A DNA stretch of 64,000 nucleotides from VRUE01 sp045805805 (GTDB lineage: Bacteria; Actinomycetota; Thermoleophilia; Solirubrobacterales; 70-9), in assembly GCA_045805805.1 (NCBI GenBank), contig JBJMKO010000086.1, forward strand, positions 30,319 to 94,318. The letters are read 5' to 3'. Every line of letters begins with the position of its first letter. Position 1 is the first letter of the stretch. This document shows, one piece after another, positions 47,296 to 56,611 of the stretch. The position numbers and the translations under genes are program-made. Below the pieces are notes generated by a model that was not told the DNA's origin, made no database searches, and saw nothing but the letters and a program-made list of their open reading frames with translations.

Positions 47296-47882
47296 CGAAA
47301 GCTCGGGCCGCAGGCGAAGATCGCCAGCGTGCGGCGCTTCCCCCGGGTGACCGGCGTCACCCGGTGGATCTTGTAGGCCGGAAAGACCATTGCCAGCCCC
47401 TTCACGCGATCGGCGCGGGCATAGTCAACCGCCTCGAGCACGTCGAATTCGCCACCCTCATATTCCGACGGGTCGGACAGCTGCACGACCATCGACAGCT
47501 TGCGCGGCGCGGACAGCTTTGAACCGGCGTCGACGTGCCAGTTGAAGTGCTCGCCCGGGCCATAGCTCAAATAGTAAAAGGTCTCGGCGAAGCAGGTCAG
47601 ATCGTAACCGAAAAACTCCGCGTTGATCTGCTGAATGCGCTCGGCCATGAGCTGGTAGAGCCACTCCGTTTCTTCGCACCGATCGAAACGGGAGCCGGTT
47701 GCGAGCACCCGCTCGGCGTCCGACCGTCCGAACAGCTTCACATTGGTGGTGTCGAGCGTGTCGCCGAAGTCGCGCAAGCGCTGGATCTCGGCGTCGGACA
47801 AACCACTTCCGGTTTGCAGCATGCCGCCGCTCGAGCGCGAGGTGTGAACAGGAGACGGAGATCCGTCGAAGCTGTAGATCAC
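47292..47882 (-). CDS. 2-oxoglutarate/Fe(II) dioxygenase, PKHD-type (196 aa)
   Basis: GTG 47882 by GTGA coupling. Double-stranded beta-helix oxygenase: His116-x-Asp118 (FNWHVDAG), distal His173 (KIHRV) and Arg in TRGKRRTLAIF for 2-oxoglutarate. Such hydroxylases are common at the end of tail modules of myoviruses; substrate unknown (maybe tail or host protein). Expressed with the fibre genes. Confidence 0.85.
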   Translation of the reverse strand: MIYSFDGSPSPVHTSRSSGGMLQTGSGLSDAEIQRLRDFGDTLDTTNVKLFGRSDAERVLATGSRFDRCEETEWLYQLMAERIQQINAEFFGYDLTCFAETFYYLSYGPGEHFNWHVDAGSKLSAPRKLSMVVQLSDPSEYEGGEFDVLEAVDYARADRVKGLAMVFPAYKIHRVTPVTRGKRRTLAIFACGPSFR

Positions 47883-49162
47883 AGCAGCACGACGGCTCCA
47901 CCGCCAGTGGCGGTGGCGAACATATTGATCGTCCAAGTGTTGCCGCCGCTGGTGACGGTCACGGTCGCCGACTTGTCGACGGAAGCGTCCGCGACCAGAG
48001 TGATGTTCAGCTGCGTCGAGGATCCGCCGCTCGTGATCGTGCCGCCAGCGGCGTTCTTAAAGACCGGAGCAGAGCCGGTGAAGCTGAACGTCCAAGCGAC
48101 CGACGCCGTGTTGCTGATCGAGAAGGCCGCGCCGCTCGCGTCGTTGTCAGTGGCCGAATAGGTGCCCGCCGCAGGAGTGTAGCCACCGCCGGACGAGGAG
48201 GTGTTGTTGATCGTGATCGAGACATTGGCTGCGACCGCAGTTGAGCCGGTCGTGGTGTCGGTCACGGTGCAATGGAAGACTGCGGTCCGGGTCTCACCCG
48301 CCGTCGTGCTCGCGGCGCGGAACTTGGACGAGGAGCTGGTCGGCGACACGGCGGTGATCGTGCCGCCGGAGACCTTGGTCCACGAAAAGCTGTAGTTGCC
48401 GGATCCACCTGCCGGAGTGACGACCGCTGACGTCGCCGTGGTGATCGTCGCCGTGGTGCCCGAGCCGGAGATCGACGTCGGCGAGACCGAAGCGGTCAGT
48501 GCCGCGTAGCGGTTGACGCTGACGCTCACGTTGCCCGACGAGGCGGTGACCCCGGTGGTGGTGTCGGTCACATCGCAGCGGAACACCGCCGAAAGGGTCT
48601 GACCAGCCGTGAGCGTGGTAGCGCGGAAGGCCGACGTCGCCGCCGTCGCCGACACCGCGCTGACCGACGTGCTGCCGGAGACGCGGACCCACGAATAGGT
48701 GAAATTGCCCGAGCCACCAGAAGGCGTGCAGGTGGCGGAACCGGAACTAACCGTCGCGGTATTGCCGCTGCCGGAGACGCTGGCCGGAGAGGCCGAAGCG
48801 GTCAGGGTGGCATAACGCTGGATCGAGACATTGACATCCGAGCTGGTCACGACGCGCCCGACATGATCAGTCACCGTGCAGTGAAAGACGCCGGTCCGGG
48901 TCTCGCCAGCCGCCGACAAGCTCGCGGCGGTGAAGGTGGTCGAGGCCGTGTTGGGCGAATCGATCGTGAACGCGCCGCCGGAGACCTGCGCCCAGCTATA
49001 GGTGAACGGTGCGAGGCCGTTGGTCACGGTGGCCGTCGCCGCGCCCGTCGTTTGGGACGCCGCCGCGCCTGCGATCGTCAGGGACGCCGGAGCAACAGAG
49101 ACGGACGGTGGAAGGCTGCGCGCGCCCCCCAGAGCCGCCTGAAGGGCGAGGAAGCCCATCAA
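47879..49162 (-). CDS. Ig-like repeat tail protein (427 aa)
   Basis: Three tandem Ig/PKD-like modules (residues about 21-116, 117-218, 219-320), each with a TYSW/SFSW strand, a V-x-V-S-G turn and C...C pair (VFHCTVTD, VFRCDVTD), followed by a C-terminal beta domain. Ig-like repeats decorate phage fibres and heads and may bind carbohydrates on the cell surface. ATG overlaps the preceding fibre stop. Thr/Ser/Gly-rich composition. Confidence 0.8.
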   Translation of the reverse strand: MMGFLALQAALGGARSLPPSVSVAPASLTIAGAAASQTTGAATATVTNGLAPFTYSWAQVSGGAFTIDSPNTASTTFTAASLSAAGETRTGVFHCTVTDHVGRVVTSSDVNVSIQRYATLTASASPASVSGSGNTATVSSGSATCTPSGGSGNFTYSWVRVSGSTSVSAVSATAATSAFRATTLTAGQTLSAVFRCDVTDTTTGVTASSGNVSVSVNRYAALTASVSPTSISGSGTTATITTATSAVVTPAGGSGNYSFSWTKVSGGTITAVSPTSSSSKFRAASTTAGETRTAVFHCTVTDTTTGSTAVAANVSITINNTSSSGGGYTPAAGTYSATDNDASGAAFSISNTASVAWTFSFTGSAPVFKNAAGGTITSGGSSTQLNITLVADASVDKSATVTVTSGGNTWTINMFATATGGGAVVLL

Positions 49163-50052
49163 GTGACGGAACCACCCATGATTAGCCAGCTGGTCGCGGT
49201 GATCTTCTTGAGCAGCGCCACTCCGTTGCCAGCGAGCGTCCGCGTCCCGGTGTTGGTCGTGCCCTCTTGGGTCAGCGTGTCGGTGGTGATCGAGATTGCG
49301 ATCCCGGCGGAGCTGGTGTTGCGGATCCCGATCATCGTGCCGACCGCGAAGGCCTTGGCGGTGTTCGCCGGAATCGTGATTGCCGAGTTGGTCGGGATCT
49401 CGAGGAAGGCGTCGGGCAGGTCGAGCGTGTAGGGCGCGGTCTTGGCCGCAACCGCCGGAACGCCGAGGTAGCCGATCTGCTGATTAGCGCCCGTCGCGTC
49501 CTTGATGGTCGAGGCCGCCGCCGCGCCGTTGACGGTCGGCGTGTTGATCGTCGGCGTGTTGATCGTCGGGTTGGTGAAGGTCTTGTTGGTCAGCGTCTGG
49601 GCCGCGCCGTTGTCGACCAGCTCGTAGACCGTGCCGCCGCGCGCATAATGGAGCATGCCGGAGACAAGGGTCAGCTTGCCGTCGACGTCCGGCTCCGCGC
49701 CAGACGCCAGCTGCAGGCCCGCCGCCGCGAGGGTCAACAGGCCGGTCAGGATGCCGCCAGCGAGGCCCAGCTTGCCCGCCAGCGCGTTGGTCATGGTGGT
49801 AGCGAAGTTCGCGTCGTTGCCGAGTGCCGTCGCCAGCTCGTTGAGGGTGTCGAGCGCCGCCGGAGACGAGGCGACGAGATTGGAAATCGCCGTCGCAATC
49901 TTGGTGTCGACCACCGCCGTCGTCGGGCGGGCCGCGACCGCCGAGTCCGCCGCGTTGAGCGCCGCGATGATGCGCAGGACGTCATAGGACAGCGTGTTGG
50001 ACGCGTCCGGAAGCTGCCACCCAAAGTTGCTGGTAGTGTTGTTGATCGGCAA
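49159..50052 (-). CDS. Tail fibre-like protein (297 aa)
   Basis: A Ser/Thr/Asn/Gly-rich protein with an N-terminal attachment-like region (NNTTSNFGWQLPDASNTL), a coiled-coil-like segment (residues 40-95), a repeat NPTINTPTINTPTVNGA, and a C-terminal beta-rich tip ending in SWLIMGGSVT. This layout is that of collar or tail fibre proteins of myoviruses. It probably contacts the host surface. Follows the large DUF4815 protein. Confidence 0.75.
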   Translation of the reverse strand: MPINNTTSNFGWQLPDASNTLSYDVLRIIAALNAADSAVAARPTTAVVDTKIATAISNLVASSPAALDTLNELATALGNDANFATTMTNALAGKLGLAGGILTGLLTLAAAGLQLASGAEPDVDGKLTLVSGMLHYARGGTVYELVDNGAAQTLTNKTFTNPTINTPTINTPTVNGAAAASTIKDATGANQQIGYLGVPAVAAKTAPYTLDLPDAFLEIPTNSAITIPANTAKAFAVGTMIGIRNTSSAGIAISITTDTLTQEGTTNTGTRTLAGNGVALLKKITATSWLIMGGSVT

Positions 50053-50074
50053 CTCAAATCCCCCCTGTCACCTG

Positions 50075-53000
50075 TTACTGCGTGAGCATGCGCAGGTTGC
50101 GCGCCGCCGGTCGGGCGGACGTGCTTCCCGACAGGGTCAGGCGGACTGCGGTCGTGTTGTCGGTGCGGGACGCCGAGACGTAGGTCAGCTCCACCCAACC
50201 GTCGTCCATGGACACGGCGACCGGGCTGGTCAGGTTCGTCCACGTCCCGTCGTCGTCGCCCTTCACGTCGACCGTGATGGACGAACTTCCCGGCAGGAAG
50301 ACCTCGACCACGACCTTCGCCGTGATGCTCGTCCCGCTGAGAATGTAGCGGCTGTAGTAGGTGCCCGTCGTGCCGATCACGCCCCAGAGCAGCTGCACGT
50401 CGGCGAACAGGATCGGGGAGATGCTGGCCGTGCCGGTCAGCACCGCCTGCACACTCACCGTGCCAGTGATTGCCGCCGCGAGACGGACCGACTGATCGAC
50501 GCCGACGGTCAGCACGCTCGAGTCCGGCAGGGTCAGCAGGAACTTCACGTCCGCTGCATCGGTCGGCAGGTCGAGCGTTGCGCGAACCGCAAGATCCGTT
50601 GCGGCGGTCACCGTCGTGGAGCCGAGCGAGATCGTGCGGGTCGTCTGCGTGAATGCCGCGCCGAGCAGCGCGAAAGCCAGATCGCGGTCCTGATGCGCGG
50701 TCCACGTCGTAGCGTTCGACGAGGAAAGCAGCACGCCGACCTGATAGGGCTGCGCCGTCACCCACTGCATGGTGTTCGGGTCTTGCTTGCCCAGCTCGGC
50801 AATCGAGCAGGCAGCCACCGCGTCGTCGGAAAGAACGACGATCGCATATTCGACCTCACCGGTCAGGAACAGCGGCGCGTCGAAGACGAACCGGGTCGAT
50901 GCGCCGCCGAGGTTGATTGCCGCCGGAGCAAGGCGCGCGCTCGAGAGCACGACATTGGTCGGGAAGCCATTCGCGGTCTCGCGGATCTGGACCTCGATCG
51001 AGGAAGTGCCCTTGGCGGTGAACCACAGATCCACGCCAGTGGCCTGCTGGCTGTTGTCCAGCGTGAAGGTCTCGGCGAGCGGATCGACGTGGGTGCGGAC
51101 CCGACGATTGCGGATGCGATGGTGCTCGATCACCGTCACGCCCTCGCCGACGAAGGTGGCGGTGGCGACGTGGCCTCCGGAGCCGGTGAAGACGACGTCC
51201 TTCGCGCCCGCCGGAATGTTCGCCGGGATGGTGAAGGTGCCGGTGATCTGGCCCGCGCCGTTGGCCGGAGCGGTGCCAGCCGTCGTCACGGTCACGCCGT
51301 CGAAGGTGGCGCTGGTCAGCGTCTCGCCGGTCGTGAAACCGTTGAGCGTGAAGGCGATCGAGATCTGGCGCAGAGTCGAGGCCGGAATAACCTGCGTGCC
51401 GACGCGGTCCTGCCGGAAGATATCGACCTTCCACCAGAAGCCCCAATCGCGGAAGGTGTCGGTCCGCAGCAGCTGCCCCGGACGCCACCAGCGCCACAGG
51501 TCGAACATCAGGCGCGTGCGCCGGGACTTGAAGGTCTCGACAACATCGGTCCAGCGATCGGTCGCCGGGCTGAGAGCCGCCGTAGCGGGCACCAGCGGCA
51601 CCGCGAAGGCCATGTAGGGGTTGACCAGCATCGAGCCGGTGCGGGCCGTCTGCTGGATCAGGACGGCATGGTTGTAAGAGAGGCTCGAGAGCGTGCCCGA
51701 CGGGCGGCTATCGACAAACGCGGGCGTCACGTCGACCGGCAGCGTGAGGATGCCGTCGATGATCGCGCCGGTCTGCGAAACGCCCGCATCGCGCAGCGTA
51801 TCGTCGAGGAACGGATCCGTGAGGACGCCCTTGCCGATGCCGGTCTTCTTGAGGTTCGCGGACGACTCGAGGCGAGCCTGTGCGACCAGCCCGAGCACAT
51901 AGTCGATGCGGTCGTTGAGGCGGGCAAGGTCCGCCATGGGGACGACCTTCACGGCGTCATTGGTCACCGGGCGCGAAGTGCGCCACGTCTGCTGCACCGA
52001 CGCGAGGCCGAGCATATTGACCGGGACCATCGGCGGTCGCGGATTGTAGTTTGTCGCCACGCCCTTGAGCCAGACCAGCTGGCCGTCCTCGTTGACGCAG
52101 ATGCGGTCGATGCGGGGCAGCTTCTGGTTGTAGGTCACGAGGATCAGCGTCCCCGTAACCGCGCCGGTCACATAAAAGCCGTCGTCGGTCGAGGAATCGG
52201 CGGTGACCGTGGCGATATATTGATAGACGACGGTGTAGGTCGACCCGGACGCAGGCTCGGCACCGGCAGGCGACCAATTCACCGAGTTGCCGGTCAGCGT
52301 GTAATCGGTGGTCGGGGTGTAGGTCGTGCCTCCGGTGAAGCTCGAGCCGCCCCAAGTGCCGCCCTGATTGACCGCGACGATCGACAGGACCGACGTGTTG
52401 GCGAGAGCATCCGAGACGCCAGCGAACGCGCCGTGGGTGACGGTCTCGACGACCTGCTTGGTAATCGTGATCGTCTGAATGCTGGCGATCGGGCCGTAGG
52501 TCGTGGTGACCAGCTGCGAGGAAGCGCCAGCCGAGACGTGAGGCTCGCTCTGGATCAGCTTGAGATCCGCAGCCGGGTTGAAGGTCAGACGGCGCGAGGT
52601 GGCGAATTCAATGTCCTGACCATTGGCCCGGCAGGCACCCTCGGCGACCGAGTAGACCTGATTGGAGCCGCTGTCGGGAAGCATCGACACTTCCATGCCG
52701 CGCACGATGTAGGAGCCGCCGGTCGAATCGCGATCATATTTGGCGATCGACTGCGCCACCGCGTCGATCGTCGGCGGAGGAGTCTTGGGCCGGAGCACGC
52801 GATCGTCGGCGATGTAGATCGGGAAGAAATCACCAACCGTGCCGTCGGTGTCATAGCCCCAGACCGGCTGCACCTTGAGGCGGGCCGCGCCCGAACGCTG
52901 ATAGTTGAGCTGGCCGGAGGCCGGATCCTTGAGGCTCGTGTCGGTGGTCGCGTCGACCACGCTGTCGACGAGGTAGATGCCGATCGAGTGGGTGCCCGTC

Positions 53001-53287
53001 GGAATGGTCAGGGTGGCAGCGGGGACGCCGCGCACCGCGCCGCGCAGGTAGACCGCGCCGCTCGAGCAGGTGGCGGTGCCCGTCGTCGGGTTGACGATAA
53101 CGACCGCATCACGGACGATATCGCCGTCGCGGAACAGGCTGTCGGCGATCGCCTTGAGGCGCGACTTCTGCCGCGCTTGAATCTCGTTCAGCTCCGCCGA
53201 TTGCAGCGCCGGACCAGCGATGAACAGATGCTCATCGTAGTTGTTCGAATCGACATAGCGATTGTAGTAACCGGCGGGCATATCCAT
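50075..53287 (-). CDS. DUF4815 baseplate/tail structural protein (1070 aa)
   Basis: Matches the DUF4815 family of large phage baseplate proteins: MDMPAGYYNRYVDSNNYDEH at the N-terminus, ALQSAELNEIQARQKSRLKA (the conserved 'LQ..ELNEIQ' signature), then a long beta-rich body. Beta sandwiches near residues 700-1060 may bind glycans or fibres. Placed directly upstream of the fibre genes, it is likely the link between baseplate and fibres. Confidence 0.8.
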   Translation of the reverse strand: MDMPAGYYNRYVDSNNYDEHLFIAGPALQSAELNEIQARQKSRLKAIADSLFRDGDIVRDAVVIVNPTTGTATCSSGAVYLRGAVRGVPAATLTIPTGTHSIGIYLVDSVVDATTDTSLKDPASGQLNYQRSGAARLKVQPVWGYDTDGTVGDFFPIYIADDRVLRPKTPPPTIDAVAQSIAKYDRDSTGGSYIVRGMEVSMLPDSGSNQVYSVAEGACRANGQDIEFATSRRLTFNPAADLKLIQSEPHVSAGASSQLVTTTYGPIASIQTITITKQVVETVTHGAFAGVSDALANTSVLSIVAVNQGGTWGGSSFTGGTTYTPTTDYTLTGNSVNWSPAGAEPASGSTYTVVYQYIATVTADSSTDDGFYVTGAVTGTLILVTYNQKLPRIDRICVNEDGQLVWLKGVATNYNPRPPMVPVNMLGLASVQQTWRTSRPVTNDAVKVVPMADLARLNDRIDYVLGLVAQARLESSANLKKTGIGKGVLTDPFLDDTLRDAGVSQTGAIIDGILTLPVDVTPAFVDSRPSGTLSSLSYNHAVLIQQTARTGSMLVNPYMAFAVPLVPATAALSPATDRWTDVVETFKSRRTRLMFDLWRWWRPGQLLRTDTFRDWGFWWKVDIFRQDRVGTQVIPASTLRQISIAFTLNGFTTGETLTSATFDGVTVTTAGTAPANGAGQITGTFTIPANIPAGAKDVVFTGSGGHVATATFVGEGVTVIEHHRIRNRRVRTHVDPLAETFTLDNSQQATGVDLWFTAKGTSSIEVQIRETANGFPTNVVLSSARLAPAAINLGGASTRFVFDAPLFLTGEVEYAIVVLSDDAVAACSIAELGKQDPNTMQWVTAQPYQVGVLLSSSNATTWTAHQDRDLAFALLGAAFTQTTRTISLGSTTVTAATDLAVRATLDLPTDAADVKFLLTLPDSSVLTVGVDQSVRLAAAITGTVSVQAVLTGTASISPILFADVQLLWGVIGTTGTYYSRYILSGTSITAKVVVEVFLPGSSSITVDVKGDDDGTWTNLTSPVAVSMDDGWVELTYVSASRTDNTTAVRLTLSGSTSARPAARNLRMLTQ

Positions 53288-53297
53288 TAGGCGGGCC

Positions 53298-53780
53298 TCA
53301 CAGAGTCAGGACGAACTCCAGCGCCACGCTGAAGCTCGAGGTGCGGATGATCTTGGCGAACCGCTCAAGGATGAGCATTGTCCCGGGCGCGTCGATATTG
53401 CCCGGAACGAAGTAATCCTGACCGATCGGCAGACCGGCGACGAGGGTGGTTCCGATGAAGACGGCGGCCTCACGAATGGACTGTCCGACTTCCTCGGTCG
53501 CGCTGAAATTGCAGCGGACGTAAAGCTGGTTGGTCGGCGTCGGACTGATCGAGAAGGTGCCCTGCGGGAGCACGATCGAGCCAGCCACGTCGGGCACGAC
53601 ATAATCGATGACGGACGCGCGGCGGCGGCCACGCTCGGCGACCAGAGCGGTTGCTCCGACCGGCTCGGCGACCGGGACGGTGTCCCACGCTGCATCGCCG
53701 TTGCCCCACGCAACCCAGACACCAGCCGCCTTAAGCGCCTGCGCGACGGCGGTGGCAGCTCCTTGGACGAAGATCGACAT
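53298..53780 (-). CDS. Small tail/baseplate protein (160 aa)
   Basis: ATG 53780 behind a late element 29 nt upstream. Residues 10-160 form a beta-rich protein with VAWGNGDAAWDTVPVAEPVG and IVLPQGTFSISPTPTNQLYV stretches. Similar short proteins precede DUF4815 proteins in myoviruses and join the baseplate periphery; family not named. Confidence 0.7.
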   Translation of the reverse strand: MSIFVQGAATAVAQALKAAGVWVAWGNGDAAWDTVPVAEPVGATALVAERGRRRASVIDYVVPDVAGSIVLPQGTFSISPTPTNQLYVRCNFSATEEVGQSIREAAVFIGTTLVAGLPIGQDYFVPGNIDAPGTMLILERFAKIIRTSSFSVALEFVLTL

Positions 53781-53793
53781 TCACCCTCCCTCG

Positions 53794-54897
53794 TTAAGCC
53801 GGGTCTTGTGTCACGACCCCGTAAACGGAAGGGTGATTCCACGTGGCGGAGTCCCACGAGCCACTCCAGCCGCGCAGAGTGGCGAACAGGTTGAGCTGTC
53901 CATCGACCACGGTGCTCTTGAAAATCTCGCCGTTTTCGGTCCAGAAGAAGGCGGAGTTTGGCCGCTCGCGATAGTTTGACAGGAACAGGGTCGCGGACAG
54001 GAGGCCCGGCTGGAACGGCAACACGCCGAGTGTATCGACCAGCGTGATCATGCTCGAGACGGACTCGGCGAAGTGCCCCTCGACGTAGCCGGTCGGCGGC
54101 TGCACGTCGGCCCCGACGATCAGACACCCGGCGGGCCGGTTGCGCTCGATGATCGCCAGCACCTGCTGGCGCTGCTCGAACGTCATTGGCGAATGGTAGA
54201 TCGGCTGGAAGACATTCCACGTCCAGAAGGTGCCGTCCTGCAGGTGGTGGTCGCTCGAGAGCGGCGAGACCGACAGGCGGAAGATCTTCCGGTGAGGCTC
54301 GAACAGCGAAACGAGCAAGCCAGTGTCGTCAAAGACCGCCGCCTCGATCGCAAAGCGGTTGACGCGCGGGCGCAGCACCTCGCGGACGATGTGATTGTAA
54401 TAGGTCTCGTCGTCCTCGCCCGACCGACGAGCCACGCCGAAGTAAGTGCCCCAGACGTCAAGGATCTCGCCGTCGGCGGTGTTCATGTAGAGCTGCTCGA
54501 GCGCGGCGATCAGGTTCGCATCCGCCGAGTCCAGCTCGGAGCCGTAGGCGTCAAGCAACGTCCACAGCGAAGTCGTGAAGACCTCCAGCTTGTCGTCGGC
54601 GGAACTGGCGCTCGAGCCGAAGCCCTGCAGGATCGCCGCCGCAGGGATCGACAGCAGGTCCGGATCCGCGAAGGTCGTGGTTACGCCCAGATCGCCCAGA
54701 TCGGAGAGAAGGTCGGACACCGTGCCGTCGGCGGTCAGCGAGGTGCTGATGCCAGCGATGGTGACCTTGATCATCCCCGGCCCGAGATCCCACGTCACGC
54801 CAGATGGATGGGTCAGGCGCGCAACAACAATGGCCGCCGGAGAGACCGCCAGCGCACTCCGGTAAAGGTGCGAAGCGAGCTTCTCGCGGACGTCCAT
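53794..54897 (-). CDS. Baseplate wedge protein (gpI-like, 367 aa)
   Basis: Ends 14 nt before the next gene's start; begins where baseplate J ends (1-nt overlap). The middle (residues 150-200, DVWGTYFGVARRSGEDDETYYN) has the 'P2 gpI/Mu gp48'-like signature, and the N-terminus has an unusual extra domain (residues 1-130). It joins baseplate J in the wedge. The last codons carry the late-type element for the next gene. Confidence 0.75.
   Translation of the reverse strand: MDVREKLASHLYRSALAVSPAAIVVARLTHPSGVTWDLGPGMIKVTIAGISTSLTADGTVSDLLSDLGDLGVTTTFADPDLLSIPAAAILQGFGSSASSADDKLEVFTTSLWTLLDAYGSELDSADANLIAALEQLYMNTADGEILDVWGTYFGVARRSGEDDETYYNHIVREVLRPRVNRFAIEAAVFDDTGLLVSLFEPHRKIFRLSVSPLSSDHHLQDGTFWTWNVFQPIYHSPMTFEQRQQVLAIIERNRPAGCLIVGADVQPPTGYVEGHFAESVSSMITLVDTLGVLPFQPGLLSATLFLSNYRERPNSAFFWTENGEIFKSTVVDGQLNLFATLRGWSGSWDSATWNHPSVYGVVTQDPA
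53810..53818 (-). promoter_or_regulatory. Late-type element GGTCGTGAC inside a gene end
   Basis: Minus-strand GGTCGTGACACAAGA, inside the end of the gpI-like gene and 29 nt before ATG 53780. Confidence 0.6.
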
Positions 54898-56000
54898 CAG
54901 GCGACCTCGGCCACCGTGATCGTGCCCGGCTTGAGCACGATGTTGGCAGGGCAGAGCAGATTGGTAGTGGTCGACACGAGCGCCGAGGCCACGCCGGGCA
55001 CCGAGAGCGCCGCGTTGCGCAGCGCATCGACATAGAGGGTGTCGCCCGCGACCACCGAGGAAATGGCAGCGCCGATCGACTCCTCAACCGCGCTCGAGAT
55101 ATCCGCCAGCGTGTAGCCGAAGGCCACGCCGATCGAGGCAGTCAGGCTCACCAGCTGCTCGGTCATGGGCAGCACGTCGACGTCCACGCCGACCGGACGA
55201 TAGCCGGAGACATAGGCTCCAGCTGCCTGATCGAAGTAGCCGTCGATGATCTTGCGGATCTCGGCGATCAGCTCCGTGGTCGGCAGCTCGTCGGCCCCGT
55301 AGACGAAGACCTGCACAAAGCCGGGCGTCTCGACCAGATCGACGCGGCTGACATATTCCACGACCTCGTCGAATCCGTTGCGGATCACCGCCGTGCCCGC
55401 CGCGTAGCGGACCGAGAAGGCCGTGCCGCGCGAGATCGACTTAATGTAGTCGAGGAAGCGCGCGGCACGCTCCTCGTCGCTCTCGCCGTCGCTGCCGGTC
55501 AGGACCGCCGTGTTGGTCATGGTCGCGCCGACCGGCAGGCGAAGGTTGGCCGCCTGCGTGATCTGGCCCGGGCCGACATTATAGCTCGAGCCGACGCGCT
55601 CGGCCTCGACCAGCACCGAAGCCGTCGTTGCGCCGATCGCGGCGGTCAGCGCGTTGACGGCCAGATAGCGCTGGGTCGTCGTCCGGTTGACGAAAATCGT
55701 CCCAGCCGGGATGGTCACGGCAGAATCGAGCGGAGCGGCGAAGGTGATGATCACCCGCCCGCGAGCCTTGACCGGATCCGCGACAGCAAAGTTGAAGCCC
55801 CGGTAAATCGAGACCGGAATCGCGTCCATGATCCCGGCGAACATGCGCTGGTAGAATTGCTCGATCTCGATCGCGGGCGCTTCCATGAGCGTGCGCGCGA
55901 CCGAGCCAATCTCGAAGTCGGTCAGGCGGGTCTGGGTCGCCTTGGCCCGGTTGATCATCGCGGCGACGATCGACGCGAAGTCTTTCAGCTGGAACGCCAT
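54897..56000 (-). CDS. Baseplate J-like protein (367 aa)
   Basis: Matches the baseplate J/XkdT family: VARTLMEAPAIEIEQFYQRM, then RVIITFAAPLDSAVTIPAGTIF, the ERAARFLDYIKSISRGTAFS stretch and a C-terminal GVDVDVLPMTEQL segment. It forms the wedges of the contractile baseplate with gp25- and gpI-like proteins. Starts at ATG 56000, overlapping the gp25-like stop. Confidence 0.9.
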   Translation of the reverse strand: MAFQLKDFASIVAAMINRAKATQTRLTDFEIGSVARTLMEAPAIEIEQFYQRMFAGIMDAIPVSIYRGFNFAVADPVKARGRVIITFAAPLDSAVTIPAGTIFVNRTTTQRYLAVNALTAAIGATTASVLVEAERVGSSYNVGPGQITQAANLRLPVGATMTNTAVLTGSDGESDEERAARFLDYIKSISRGTAFSVRYAAGTAVIRNGFDEVVEYVSRVDLVETPGFVQVFVYGADELPTTELIAEIRKIIDGYFDQAAGAYVSGYRPVGVDVDVLPMTEQLVSLTASIGVAFGYTLADISSAVEESIGAAISSVVAGDTLYVDALRNAALSVPGVASALVSTTTNLLCPANIVLKPGTITVAEVA

Positions 56001-56611
56001 TAGATGATCACCCTCACGTCTTGTGACTCGCCAGTGATTGCGAGCACGGTTGCGTCCACGCTGATGCGGTCGCCGACAATTTCAGCGGTGCACGAGGGCA
56101 CCTCCCGCACGCGCGAATCCTCGAGCAGCGCGGACTTGACGTAGAAGGCGGCCAGCTGGCCGGACGTCGGCCCGTTGCTCTTTCCGAGCAGGCGGCGGAC
56201 GTAGCAGCCGAACTCCGGACGGAAGCCAAGCTCGCGCTTATCGACGATCACCCGACGGGCGAGCGCCGCGCGCAGGTTCGGCACACCGGAGACCAGCTGG
56301 AAGTCGCCAGCCGCGACAGGCAGTTGCTGTTGTTGGTCGACCGCGACGTCGGTGAAATAGAGATCGGCGGGCGAAATCTCCGCCTCGATCGCCGAGATCC
56401 CGGCGGGAAGCTTGATGACGTCGCCATAGGCCAGCACGCCGAGTGCGGGCTGCTCGTCGATATAGGGCGGGCGCAGGTCGTTGAGCACGATAACGTCCAG
56501 CCACAGCGACGAATCGCCCAGCTCGCGCAGGACGAGGCCCTGAATGGTGTCACCGAACTGGACCTGCGCAAGCCGAATAGGCGGCGCTTCGCGGGTCGGC
56601 ATTTCCGTCAC
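56000..56611 (-). CDS. LysM plus gp25/GpW-like baseplate protein (203 aa)
   Basis: Residues about 12-65 (LAQVQFGDTIQGLVLRELGD, WLDVIVLNDLRPPYI) are a LysM-like domain. Residues 105-195 (ARRVIVDKRELGFRPEFGCY, VRREVPS) resemble the gp25/GPW wedge domain. A fusion of LysM to gp25 is unusual but fits a baseplate protein that also contacts peptidoglycan. Last codon overlaps the J-like gene. Confidence 0.7.
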   Translation of the reverse strand: MTEMPTREAPPIRLAQVQFGDTIQGLVLRELGDSSLWLDVIVLNDLRPPYIDEQPALGVLAYGDVIKLPAGISAIEAEISPADLYFTDVAVDQQQQLPVAAGDFQLVSGVPNLRAALARRVIVDKRELGFRPEFGCYVRRLLGKSNGPTSGQLAAFYVKSALLEDSRVREVPSCTAEIVGDRISVDATVLAITGESQDVRVII